From Mansonella perstans (Eukaryota > Nematoda > Chromadorea > Rhabditida > Onchocercidae): DNA of 54,983 nt. Under the pieces are notes generated by a model. The model was not told the origin of the DNA and ran no database searches. It was given only the letters and a program-made list of their open reading frames with translations. Positions 44,206 to 54,983 of this stretch are shown here, in pieces. Made by a program: the position numbers and the translations under genes. Each line of letters opens with the position of its first letter. The stretch's first letter is position 1. The stretch lies in assembly GCA_037074765.1 (NCBI GenBank), contig JBAMDO010000286.1, positions 1-54,983 on the forward strand, written 5' to 3'.

Positions 44206-46100
44206 TAGCTGATCAGATTTATTGGTGAATAAATGCTTTAAATACATTATTAAATACATATAACTTACTTTGAAACGATAAAATATTATTAAATATCGTT
44301 AGATTAGATGCCAACTTTTTATTGCTTTAATTTTTTTGAATTATAAATAAATCTAATCTATATCTGGTGTATTGTCGTATACTTTCGAATAAATTAAGAA
44401 TAGTGTTTGTTAATGGTATTTTTAATTGTTAACCTAAAATACTTAACTTTGTTTAAAAGTAAGTATATGTGTTTTTTCTAGGTGGACCTGGATCTGGTAA
44501 AGGAACGCAATCCGATAAAATCGTAGCAAAATATGGTTTAACACATCTTAGCTCAGGTGATCTGTTACGTGCTGAGGTAAAATCTGGATCACCACGTGGA
44601 TCACAGCTTAATAAACTGATGGAAAATGGCGAACTTGTTCCATTGGTGAATATTTTTTAATTCCAATCGGCTCATTTCATTTTTCAAATTTAGCTGAATT
44701 TCTTTTCTAATTTCAATGGATTGAGCAGAAATTGAATAAATATCAAATTTCAATTTTGAAATTTATGAGCCGAGTGTTTCTTCTTTTATATATATATATA
44801 TATACATACTTAATGTCCTTTAAAAATTAGCTATAGTAGAAAGCTTCTCGTAGGTATTATTTTTTAATGTAGTACTAGTAATTCAGCTTTTTTCTTCAGG
44901 AAATAGTGCTAGATTTGGTAAAAGAAGCTATGCTCGAAGCGATAAAAAAAGGTTCCAAAGGTTTTTTGATCGATGGTTATCCACGAGAAGTAAAACAAGG
45001 GCAGCAATTCGAAAATGAAGTTAGTTACTTCCTTTTGAATTGAAAGTTTGCTTGTTTCTGAATTAATAATAAAATGTATATCACAAAGGTAAAGTGAGTT
45101 ATTTCAAAGAAACTCTGTTTAGAAATTCTGCTATTATAATTTATGGTTGATGACATTTCATATTTCATCAATATGCCTTATTACAGTTAAAACTTATTTT
45201 AATCCAAATATTTTCCAAGATATAATTTTTTTATTTTTCGACTTGTTTGAAAAATTTTTCATTAAGTTCTAGCGGAATTTTTATATCTAAATTATCAATT
45301 TCAGATTCAGTCAGCAAAGTTGGTGTTATTTTTTGATGTCAGTGAAGACACATTGGTTAAGCGTTGCTTGCATAGAGCGGAAACAAGGTTTTCTTTTACT
45401 TACCTTTGTTTGTTTGTTTTTTTGTTCTTCGACAAAGTGAAACTTTCCGATTCAGTGAAAAGGAATGTAACATACACAAGGAGATCATTATGATATTTCC
45501 TGAATAACTCATCTTTTTTCATTGCTACAGTGGACGGATAGATGATAATATTGATACGATCAAGAAGCGACTACATACATACATAACTGCAACTGCTCCT
45601 GTTGTCGATTATTATGAAAAGCAAGGAAAACTTGTAAAGGTAAGATTTCAAAAAGAAAGTATAGTTTGTTTTAGTTCGTAAATTAATATTAGTCAGTTTA
45701 AAATGAATTCAGATTTCAAACCTGAAAGACATTCATTGAAAGAAAAACTTCTTTTACCGTTTTCTCACTTTCAGAATACCCGAATTTTGTAAATCGTATT
45801 GCTAGATGCATTGAGCATGATCATTAGGAGTTGCCACTTTGATTATCAATTAACAAAATCAAATAGCCCCCGTGCTATAATTAGTTTAAAACTGATGACA
45901 ATATGGGACTAATTAAAGAGAACACTGCATGAGCTTAAAGTATTTCAAGCAAACATCAAACATAAACTCACTTTTAAAAAGGAAAAACTTTGTAGATGTA
46001 AAATGTGGGTCAAATTTCATTTTTGCAGATTCCATCTGAGGGAACAGTGGATGAAATTTTCAAGGTTGTTCAACAGCATCTCGATAAGGCTATAGTTTAA
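43418..46100 (+). CDS. ak-1: Cytosolic adenylate kinase (AK1 type)
   Basis: Catalyses ATP + AMP = 2 ADP in the cytosol. Exons: 43418-43420 (ATG only, tentative), 43611-43683, 44482-44645, 44900-45019, 45305-45387, 45531-45639, 46029-46100. They give 207 residues, close to the C. elegans homologue. The P-loop GGPGSGKGT (about 26-34) is split by an intron after its first Gly. The NMP-binding region has [15 protein letters not shown] follows, and the lid ([15 protein letters not shown]) is the short type without a zinc finger, as in AK1. The C-terminus is HLDKAIV. The first exon is the weakest part: the ATG abuts GTTCGT and joins in phase to an alanine codon, as expected for a MAP-type start, but an upstream exon is possible. 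AATAAA at 46322-46327. Confidence 0.92.
43735..44010 (+). mobile_element. 3' end fragment of an RTE-type retrotransposon
   Basis: Aligns by eye with the 3' part of the element at 24990-25330 (opposite strand): ACACA..AATCATAATGCT, TTTCAAATTAC-like, AGAATC.AATGC.G, AGAAGATATCGC, CGCTGCATC.T.TGCA, and the terminal GTGAATGAAATCCTG-like segment followed by TTCGTTCAC. It lies in the adenylate kinase intron 43684-44481. The element's zinc-finger tail (CIICKS) can be read, but no complete frame exists. Confidence 0.75.
44162..44202. repeat. Long poly-T run in adenylate kinase intron
   Basis: About 40 bp of almost pure T shortly after the retrotransposon fragment. It may derive from a poly-A/T-associated retroposon end, but it is not adjacent enough to prove that. 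Confidence 0.7.
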
Positions 46101-46966
46101 TGAATATAAATCAATGGAATGCATTTGTTTTCAGTTGCGAATATGCAAATTCTATGGTGGCAATCCCGTATAATTTAGTTTTGCAGAATATTTATTTTAG
46201 ATTGGCTTTTTTTTTTGCTTTATTCTTATCCTTATTGTGAGAGATCGGGATTTTTTTGATTATTAGTCTGTTTTTTTTTTCGTTTTTGATAGTTTCTGCA
46301 GACTTCATAAAAGCTCCATAAAATAAAGGTAGCTTATAGGCTTATAGCACCGGTACAAAATATGATAGATACAACACATGAAATACAAAGTAACTGTGTA
46401 CGGCCGTTTGTTGGTCAGCGAAAATTAGGCATTTCGAACTAATAAAGGCTTAATCAATTCCAAGAATTTTTGAGGAAAATTTTGACGACTTATATCATGA
46501 ATTTCTCTTGCATAACATATATATGGACAAGAAGAGAATATGATATTGTCAAAACGTTTAGATCCATACAGATAAATCTGCTGAATATTGATGAAGTTTC
46601 CGAATTAAACTTCAAGAAAGGATCGTAATAATATTCTTTGGCAGAACAAACGACAAACGCGCATCTGTTGCAGCAGATAACCTTAGTAATTTATAACTAA
46701 ATATGCAAGATTATTTGCAAGTTTTTTCACAATATCAAATTATAACGATTTTATGCTATCATTGTAGAGCAAAAAGAACATCTTGAATGAATTTAAAATC
46801 AGTTAACATCTTCAAACTTTTATAATAGCATTTGTACTTCTTTTGACAGGAAAGGTGGAGTGAAATATGGAACTTTGTTTAAATCATTTGAAAATCTCGG
46901 AAAAGCATAAATCAAACTGATTCATAACAAATGGCTTTAGTTATGTAGATAAGGCGGAATTCTTGT
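46101..46966. other. Convergent 3' intergenic region
   Basis: Between adenylate kinase (+) and the membrane-protein gene (-). Carries the AATAAA at 46322-46327. No exon or RNA gene seen. Confidence 0.5.
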
Positions 46967-49900
46967 TTATGATTTCCAAGTATCTTTATTCATGGATCTT
47001 CCAAATCGGGATTTCCCAAATCCTCCCAACGCCATACTAGTAGTCAGTTTCCATTTGGATGGATATTGCTTAAGTCGCCTTGTCCTTGAAGTAACTTGCT
47101 TTTTGCGACATTTCTTGATAATGAAATTATTATCATCAATGGAACCCAGTTGTCGATGGCTCACTCGTCGTCCACTGTAAATTATCATTTTTTTTTTTTT
47201 TCTTTTTTTTTTTTTTGCAGAATCTGAGTCAAATGAGATACATAATGATTGATGTACATAATATTTCAGCAATGATAATATGATACTGTGATAATGAAAG
47301 CGTGAAAATAAATACTGTATATTGTTTCAACCGATAGTCTAAGTAGCCACTAACTCATAGTTTAAAGACTCTACATTGTTTCACCGACAGTCTGAATACT
47401 ACTAGATCAAGAAATAGGTTCGAATAAGTCTCCTGTCAATCATGCTTGATTGCATCACTATTAGGAGGTTATGGGATGCAAACAGTGATGATATTGATGA
47501 GCATTATCTCAAAAATAACACCAACGAACTTTTATACACGAAAACGCTTAAAAAAAAAAAAAAAGGAAAAAATCACTTCTCTAACTTACCCAACATTTCT
47601 AAAAACTGTAAGTGAGCTCAGTGTTGATGTACTTTCAGAGAGATGTGGTAATGTCGATTCCATTGGTAGTCTGAAATCGAATAGCATTTACCCCAGATAT
47701 TCATTCAATCGTTGATTAAATAGTTTAGCTCACAAATCGTTTTCATACCAGATTTCTCGTTTATCCATAAATCAAAGCACCCGCAAAAATCGAGATTTTT
47801 TATTATTTCAATGATAGTTCCATACATGTCATTTTTACATCAGCAATGATCTCTGTATGATAAGGTTAATAAGCAATTAAATTCAATAATCAATTAATGA
47901 ACTTTAAAACTTTTGAATCTAATACTTATTCCATTCTCTGGTAATTTCCTTCCTCGCTGTATCAACATCGCCATATTTTTCTCTTATTATTGCTGTCTCG
48001 GGAGCTATTTCAATTGAAAGTTCATTATAATTCGATCTCTTCTGTCCGTTATCTTCAGCAAATTTTTGCTGTTCAATAATTTCTAACGCTCTTCTGCAAT
48101 TTGCAAAATTCAAAAAAACTTCTTGAATTTTAAAAAAAATTTTAAAAAAAACAGTTCCGAAAAGATTTTTATTAATTTATCATAAAGTCCGGCAATTTTT
48201 TTCGTTTGTGGTCAAAAATTTAAGCCATTTCAAATTAATAGCTAATCGCTTACTTTATTATTTATTGAACTATATGTTAACTTGTTTCAAATTTATAAGT
48301 GATCATTTTGCTAATTTATACTTCACGATCATTATCGTAATTTTAACAGAACATACTTCATAGCTGCTCTCTTACCACTTTTAGCAAACCAATCGCTACC
48401 ACTGCCACTTGAACGGCTATAAATTTACCATTGTTTTATCACCATTATTTTGTAGTAATTTTATAAGCAAAATTTTCCTTGAATAATTTTTTGGATTTCA
48501 ACTGCAGAGAAAAAGAAAAAAACCAGAGAGTAGATCAAAATTAGAAATTGAATAATCAGGTTAGTATAGAAATTTCATCCTGAACACTTGATACAATGCT
48601 TCAAAGTTACGGAATTTTGTTCCAGAAACATTACTATCAATTTTAAATGAAATATTTTAGATGAATTGCTTACCTGATTATTGAAGACCAACTGGCAAGT
48701 AGGAGCATTAATACAAGAAGGATAAATCCAATAGGGATCAAAGCTATATTCATGAATTCTGTTATTGAATCAAATTTCGGAAATTGTTCATAACTGCTTA
48801 CTTTCCAGCCTAATTTCCGCTCAAATTCTCCGATTGATGAATTCAGAAAGTCTGTTTTTGAAAATTAAAACAACGAAAAAATACTTCAAGTTTAAATTTG
48901 ATATATTATAACAGATCAGTTCTAGCAAACTGAAGAATCTGCCGTTAGACATGTTAAAATCCCAGTGGTATCATAGATGACCCGAAAATTCCAAGCAATC
49001 AAATAATTATTAAACTAGTCCTTCAATATATTAGCTTCAAGTCTGAAGTAGGAATTGGTCTTGTTCAGTAAGAGGTATCAAAAAAAGAATGCACGTACAT
49101 TTAATAATTTCACTGACTTAAAGTTTTGTTAATAAAGCTCAGCGTGCATTTTAATCATAAATATATAGAAATGAAATAATTAATATTATTAAAAAAATAT
49201 TGGAAAAAAAATTTTACAAAATTAAATATAAAAATCACTTGAGAGAATTTTTTTTGTTAGAAATGGCTTCGTCAAGCGATCCAATGGTACAGCATCCGGT
49301 GGTAAAACAATGACAAAGCGAAACTGCACAGCACCGTAATTTCGTTTCGGATATCCATCAAGCAAAACAACATATTCCGGTTTAAATATTACTCTGTACC
49401 TTATGGATATTTCAATTTGATTTTTTTTTTTTGTATCAGATAATATGGATAATAGGTAAGCTTATCGGTTAGTATTTCATTAACTCCCATAGATTGCCTC
49501 GTATCTCTCTCGCTCTCAACATCAATGTCACCCGTTCTACGGGCTCCAAGTGTGGGATCAGTGCCTTAAATTCCTCATGTTCATCTCCAGCCGAGCTTTG
49601 GGTTCCCCACAACGCTGCCGAAAAACTCGACCGCAAGTGGAACATAAGCATAACCCCATTCATGCTCAAACACGAGAATTCCGAGAATGGATTAGGCATC
49701 TCATCACCTCCCATCTTTCTGGGCGATGCATTGAAAATACAAATAGAACAAATGCATGTTATAGTGAGTGGGTTTTTCAGATAGTTGAGAAATACAGACT
49801 GTTCTCTTTTGCTATTTAAAAATCTGACTCGCTCCTATAGCAAATTTTAAAATTGTCACAAAAATTTCATTTGTGATTTTTGATGGCCTCTTCAAATGTC

Positions 49901-50888
49901 AAATAGCAAAGAATACTAAAATTCAACAATGATGAAACAAAATACGAATCCCAGTTTATTTTTTATTTCTATTTCTTTAAAAATGTAGCATTTTAAACTT
50001 GCCTGTAAAGAAAGAAAGTTTAGTTTATAAAAATTTTTATTTTCAAAAAAAAATTTTAACTTGTTTTGAAGTAATACAACAGAGAGAAAGAAAAAAAAGA
50101 ATGAGAAAATAAAAAGAAAGAAAAGGAAATAAGAGGGACTATAAAATAACAGCGAAAACAATTTTTTACAGATATTTTGAATGATTAATTTCATGATTAT
50201 AATTGAAAATAATTACGATTATCGTCATTATAATTACTCTAATTATAATTTTTGATAGGTTCGATTATTTTGATTGTCATTCATATTTTAAAATTTTAAA
50301 TGTATTTAAAAAAAAAAAAAAACGAACGTCTCGTTAAGACGACATGCGATAGCATTTTGGCAAAATTCATTTAATGATTGTATTAATGCTTGCTTAAATG
50401 GTTCCACAAGAATTTCTAACGGTGAATCAATGCAGTAAAATATTCGAATATCAAATGACCATTCCAAAAGTGCCAGTTCTACAAACTTTTTCACCCTTTC
50501 TCATTCAAATGGTTCATCATCATATGATAAAGTAGCAGGTTATCAAGAATTGTTAACATCTTAATCAATCAAAACTATTATCATTCCTATCAAATTATAT
50601 CATACAAAATGAACGATTAATGACCAGTTCAATGAATGTATTTCTTGTAAAATTTGTTAAAATGGTTTGGATTATTCAGAAAAAGTACGCGAAAATACCT
50701 GAACGAATATTGCAGTGGAAATGGAGGAAGGGAAGCGATATTTCAAATTTGTTAAGTAAGTAGTTTATACTTCACTTACCTTGATTTGTTGGATCAGCAA
50801 ATTCTGATGCACTGGTCATTTGTCCATTGCTTATTGTACATATTAATACGATAAAAAACACACGAAGTAATTGTCGCGTTACTGTCAT
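46967..50888 (-). CDS. Unrecognised type I membrane protein
   Basis: Exons in transcript order: 50888-50780, 50478-50328, 49393-49239, 48851-48674, 48416-48357, 48093-47926, 47174-46967; all phases agree, giving about 342 residues. It has an N-terminal signal peptide (about 1-22, LLRVFFIVLICTISNG) and an ectodomain of about 145 residues with sequons NET and NSS and two close cysteines (FCQNAIAC). A single membrane span (IALIPIGFILLVLMLLLASW, about 172-191) is followed by a polar tail of about 150 residues that turns strongly basic (KKCRKKQVTSRTRRLK). The layout is that of a surface protein with a juxtamembrane folded domain; I recognise no family. The exon 2 start could also be 50499 (adding five residues) and the exon 3 start 49399; both keep frame. 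The large intron 49394-50327 contains a base-composition island. Confidence 0.7.
49469..49800. other. GC-richer island inside an intron
   Basis: Clearly less AT-rich than its surroundings and open in three frames at once (minus 49469-49714; plus 49494-49784 and 49550-49819). It lies in the intron joining exons 2 and 3 of the membrane-protein gene, which splice in frame without it. It is not recognisable as a known gene. The likeliest explanation is an inserted fragment, such as transposon or foreign DNA, or a cassette exon. Confidence 0.5.
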
Positions 50889-53800
50889 CCTAACTTATTT
50901 GAAAGATTGAAAGTTAATATGCTATAAAATTGGAAATATTAGAATGAATTGAATTTTCGAATTGGTAATTTAATGTTACGGTAAAATTTTATTGATAATA
51001 GCTCGTTCTTTTTTTTTCCATTTACAATAATTATTGCTCATTAAAATATCATTAATACTAGCATTGTATTTTCTATCAAATTTCTTTTTACCTTCCACTA
51101 ACAATTATTTGACAAAATTAATGAGATTCAATTTGGAATTAAATTTAAAAATGAAATTTGTCAGTTAACTAAAATATATACTATAAATTAATAAGGTCTT
51201 GTGTCTTTTTAATAAATTACATGAAATTTTAATTTTTTTTTTTTTTAAATTACTTTTAACTTAATTGTTAATAATGATGGCGGTTATGATGTTCCCTCGA
51301 TGAAAATAAATGACTGAATAAATGAATTAGCATATCTTTGGCTTTTATTTGCTAAATTATGGATTAATCCTGAAATTTGAAAACATTTTAAAAAAATTAA
51401 TTTAAAACAAACGAAAGTTTAAAATTTTCCTCTCTTTATTTTGATACTAAAGGAAGTTTATGAATTGTAAAGGTTATTTAACCAATCAGAAACTCATTTA
51501 ATTAGTACCGTAAAGGAAAACATAATTAAATTATGAAAGTGACAATTGCAACTAAATTACAACTTTGCACTTGTAAAAACAAGCAATCAAATATCTGAAT
51601 TAATGAAATACTTACTAACATTAATTATTCACATAACTTTGTATAACTTAAGTATAATATAATCAAATTTGAACTTTTTACAAATTAATTAATTTAATGG
51701 AAAAGCATTGAAAAAAAAACATGTCCAATTTAAAAAAAAAAAAAAAAAAACAAATTATGATAAATGAAATTAATGTAAAATATCATAAAAATTTCGAATT
51801 ATAATTACTTTATGTTATATTAATTAAATTGAATCATAAAAGATATTTCATTTTCAATTAGTGCACTAAATTATTAAATTAGAATTAGCTATCACTAATC
51901 AGAATTGACGGTAAAGTGGCTAAATATTACAGCTGTACTTCAAAAAACTATTGATTTTCCAGTATCATATCATATCATAACACATCATCAAAACAATATC
52001 ATATATCAAACTATATCATCAAAACATCAGCCTCAAATATCTTTAAAACGACTATTTAAACATTTAATTGTTTTTTTTTTTTTTTTTTAGAACAAATTTT
52101 TTCAATCACTCCCCCATTTGTCATTTTTCCATTATTTACATTTGCTAATTAATGAAGTAAATGTAATTGCTTTATCAATAATTTATCAGTTTTACGACAA
52201 TTTTAGGCAATGACTTATATCAATAATACGACATCGTCATTTATTCATCCATCAATTATTGATTATTAGAATGGCACATATGTTTAATGCGAATGTTTAG
52301 TGGTGAATAAATATTACACTCATTTAATGATAACAAATTTAATTGATATTAATTAATCCGAATTTTTTTCTTTACGTCATTTATTTAACAAAATTATTTC
52401 CACAAATTTAAATGATTTCAGCTTCCCGGCAGACGCTTTTGTGTTTGCCTCCAGAAAGAAAATCCGTTTTGATATCTCGGCTATTTAGTCTTTCAATGAC
52501 TGGAACCATTTAACCTCTGTCAAGTAGCAACAAGAAGAAGGACTATTTTGTCACTATTCGTCATTTTCGGAATATTGTTTGACTAAATAAAACATTACTA
52601 CATTTGACACAGAACACAGATATCCAGAAATATTTTTAAAAAAAATTTGTGGCATTGAAATGGAAAGATTTTTCTTTGATTATTTTGTATTTTACTAAAA
52701 TGGTTAAAATGTTTCATCTAAAATTTTTAATCGTCAAATAAAATAATCAAAGGAAATTACTAAACTTCCATTTGTCAAATAAATTTTAAATATTTAATTT
52801 AAAGTGATTTGTTCAAACTTTTATTGAAATCATTTCAAATTATTCCAAATTTTTGCCACCGATTTTTTTCCTTTTTTCTTTTTTGTTGAACTGAGCATTT
52901 TATTAACTCTTAAAATTTTCCTTTTCGAATGAAATTTAAATAGAATTTATGTATAAAATAATACAGAATGAAAAAAATAAACGAACAAGATCAAATCCAA
53001 AGAATTTACAAATTCTTCATTCTAAAATTAAACTAATGCCTCAAGAATTACACATAGAAATAAGTTTCCCTACCTCTACAAATTACAACCTTCTAGGCCT
53101 TTGATGAATGCTTTGTACCAACTTTATTTATTAAATTCATAAACACATCAAAAAAAAAAAAAAAAAACTATTTTCTTTTCCAAAGAAAAATGAAAACCAA
53201 TGCCGTAAAAAAATACAAGGAAAGTAAAGGAAGGTATATTTCTAAGCTTAAAAGCAAAATGACAGCTTATTTCTCCAATCTATAATCAAATAAACGAAAT
53301 GGCAGCGAAAAAAAAACTTCTTTAAATTTCTAGTAAAAATAAATTTATTGCTATCAAAAAAAAAAAAATATTTTCTTTTCCATTTCGATATAACAAAAAA
53401 CAAAAATTTAATTGTTGTTTTTTTGTAACAAAAAACAAAAATATACAACAAAAAACAATTTAATTAATTTATATATTTTAAAAAGATTTTAATTTTTTTT
53501 CAAAAATTCCATCATTTGCTTTCTGCGCTTTGGAAAGCAAAAAAATTTTTAATCATTTAATAAAATTTTTTTTTTCATACAATATTAAAACAGTTAAAAA
53601 GTGAAAAACAATGCAATTTAAGGGAAAAAACTGAAAAAATTTTTTCCGACTATTCAATTAATGTTGTCAATTACAATTAATTCCAATTATTTCACCACAA
53701 TAAATAATTAATGTAATGTATTTGGAGAAAATAATTGTTAATGAAATTATATTAAAAAAAAAAACTTAAATTTAAAAAACAAATTGATTTTCAGAAAGCA

Positions 53801-54983
53801 AATAAATAAATAAATAAAAATAAAATGTAGAAATACTTTGAAAGAATAAATCAAAATACTGGCTGTAATAATATCACATGACATATGTTTCATTTGAATT
53901 TTGCTTTCCTTTTTTTTTTTAAGTAATTTTTTAGCAAATCGTTCAAACAACTGTTTTGTTGTTTGATTCTGTCACTTCTTCGTTCAAATTTCACTCATTT
54001 CATTTTTTTTTTTCTTTTTGAACCACAAAAAAATTTAATTTGAAGTTTGCAAAAAAAAAATTTCCTGAGAGGAATGGACAGTAAATAAAAACCCAATTTC
54101 GAACTGTGTTTTATTCATTATGCAAAATATCACAACAAATTATTCTGGCTAATTTCTTTTTTTTTTTTTTTTTTGCTGAACTAAACAATTTTCGCTTGGA
54201 TAGTATTAACTTTCATTTTTCCTTCACAAACATTAGTTTTGACGTCATTAAACCACAGAGATGAATTTACATCAATCGAATTTTTTAAGATAAGTTTATA
54301 AGACTGATTTTTTTTTCTGAGACATATCATAAAAATTACAAATAAATAATTTAGCAGATATTAATTATGAATTTAAAAATTTAATTTAACACAAAAAAAA
54401 GGATTAATATAGGAAAAATTTTTGCTGCCTCCCCTTTATGGTAGTGGGAAACAAATTTAAATATCAAAGTTGATACATGGAACATTTCAGAATGAATTGT
54501 GAAAAAATCAATAATCTATGTTAAGTGAATGATGAAAAAAAGTTTTAAATTTATAATAAATTTAACTTTTTTAAAAACTTTAAAAATTTTTCAACATTTA
54601 ACAAAAAGAATAATTGCAAAATTTTGCAAAAAGAATTTTTTGCAATTTTTGCTATTTTAGCTGTAAATATTTTTAAAATTAAAAATGTAAACGAATTGAA
54701 AGCATATAGTATGGCGGAAATAAATAGGAAAAGCCGAAAAAAAACAAAAATTTAAAAAAGAGCTTTTTTTTTCAAAATGATATATTGCAGTTAAAAAGAT
54801 TTTCCATTGAACCATTTTGCTATTTTTTCTCTTTTTCTTTCGCCCTCTTTCTTACTTTAATATTTCAATTTTTTTCTTCCGAGCTAAACTGTCATTTATT
54901 GTAAGAAAAACTGGAAAAAATTTGAAGTTGATTTTTGAATTCTGAATTTTTTGGATTATTTTCTACACAAGTAACAAGATTTT
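50889..54983. other. Gene-poor AT-rich flank
   Basis: About 4.1 kb upstream of the membrane-protein gene, with no supportable exon on either strand. It contains A/T homopolymers, an (AAAT)n run near 53800-53825 and T-rich tracts. Short frames here are of AT-driven composition only. Confidence 0.5.

Noticed and set aside
47446..47715. 89-residue + strand frame
   Set aside because: It lies in an intron of the minus-strand membrane-protein gene and includes an A-run; no coding support.

Overview
The window is AT-rich eukaryotic DNA from a nematode, most likely a filarial (clade III) worm. The evidence is small multi-exon genes with GT..AG introns ending in TTTCAG-like acceptors, acceptor-like sites just upstream of several start codons (as expected for spliced-leader trans-splicing), one GC-AG intron, and close resemblance of the encoded proteins to worm families such as LIM-4, RFC-4, ZIP7, DAD1, BUD13 and cytosolic adenylate kinase. 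The species cannot be fixed from sequence alone. All exon joins below were made by hand from splice motifs, reading frame and family resemblance; no alignment or RNA data were used.

Layout. 1-9.0 kb: a gene-poor, simple-sequence-rich flank, probably the regulatory region of the next gene, with one orphan exon candidate at 3667. 9.0-15.3 kb (+): a LIM-homeobox gene of the lim-4 (LHX6/8) class. 16.1-19.3 kb (-): replication factor C subunit 4. 20.0-23.3 kb (-): a ZIP7/KE4-type zinc transporter. 24.7-29.0 kb (-): an 11-exon gene for a secreted protein of about 478 residues that I do not recognise, with a decayed RTE-type non-LTR retrotransposon in its last intron. 30.5 kb (+): a lone signal-peptide exon. 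33.4-34.4 kb (+): DAD1, an oligosaccharyltransferase subunit. 35.1-39.8 kb (+): the splicing factor BUD13. 43.4-46.1 kb (+): cytosolic adenylate kinase, carrying a second fragment of the same retrotransposon in an intron. 47.0-50.9 kb (-): an unrecognised type I membrane protein. 50.9-55 kb: gene-poor.

The most unusual structure spans about 22.8-33.6 kb. The head-to-head region between the zinc transporter and DAD1 exists twice in the same orientation. The outer copies carry the live 5' exons (transporter on the left, DAD1 on the right). The inner copies are a broken DAD1 first exon (24.18 kb) and a broken transporter 5' end (32.1-32.5 kb). Between them lie the unrecognised secreted-protein gene, the orphan signal-peptide exon and a third partial copy of the transporter upstream sequence. 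One 268-bp part of the duplication is almost identical between copies (4 differences by eye), while the transporter side has diverged strongly, which suggests gene conversion or very uneven constraint.

Most genes are housekeeping (DNA replication clamp loading, zinc release from the ER/Golgi, N-glycosylation, splicing, adenylate balance). The developmental regulator (lim-4) and two apparently lineage-specific surface or secreted proteins are the exceptions. No prokaryotic features, rRNA, tRNA or CRISPR arrays were seen.
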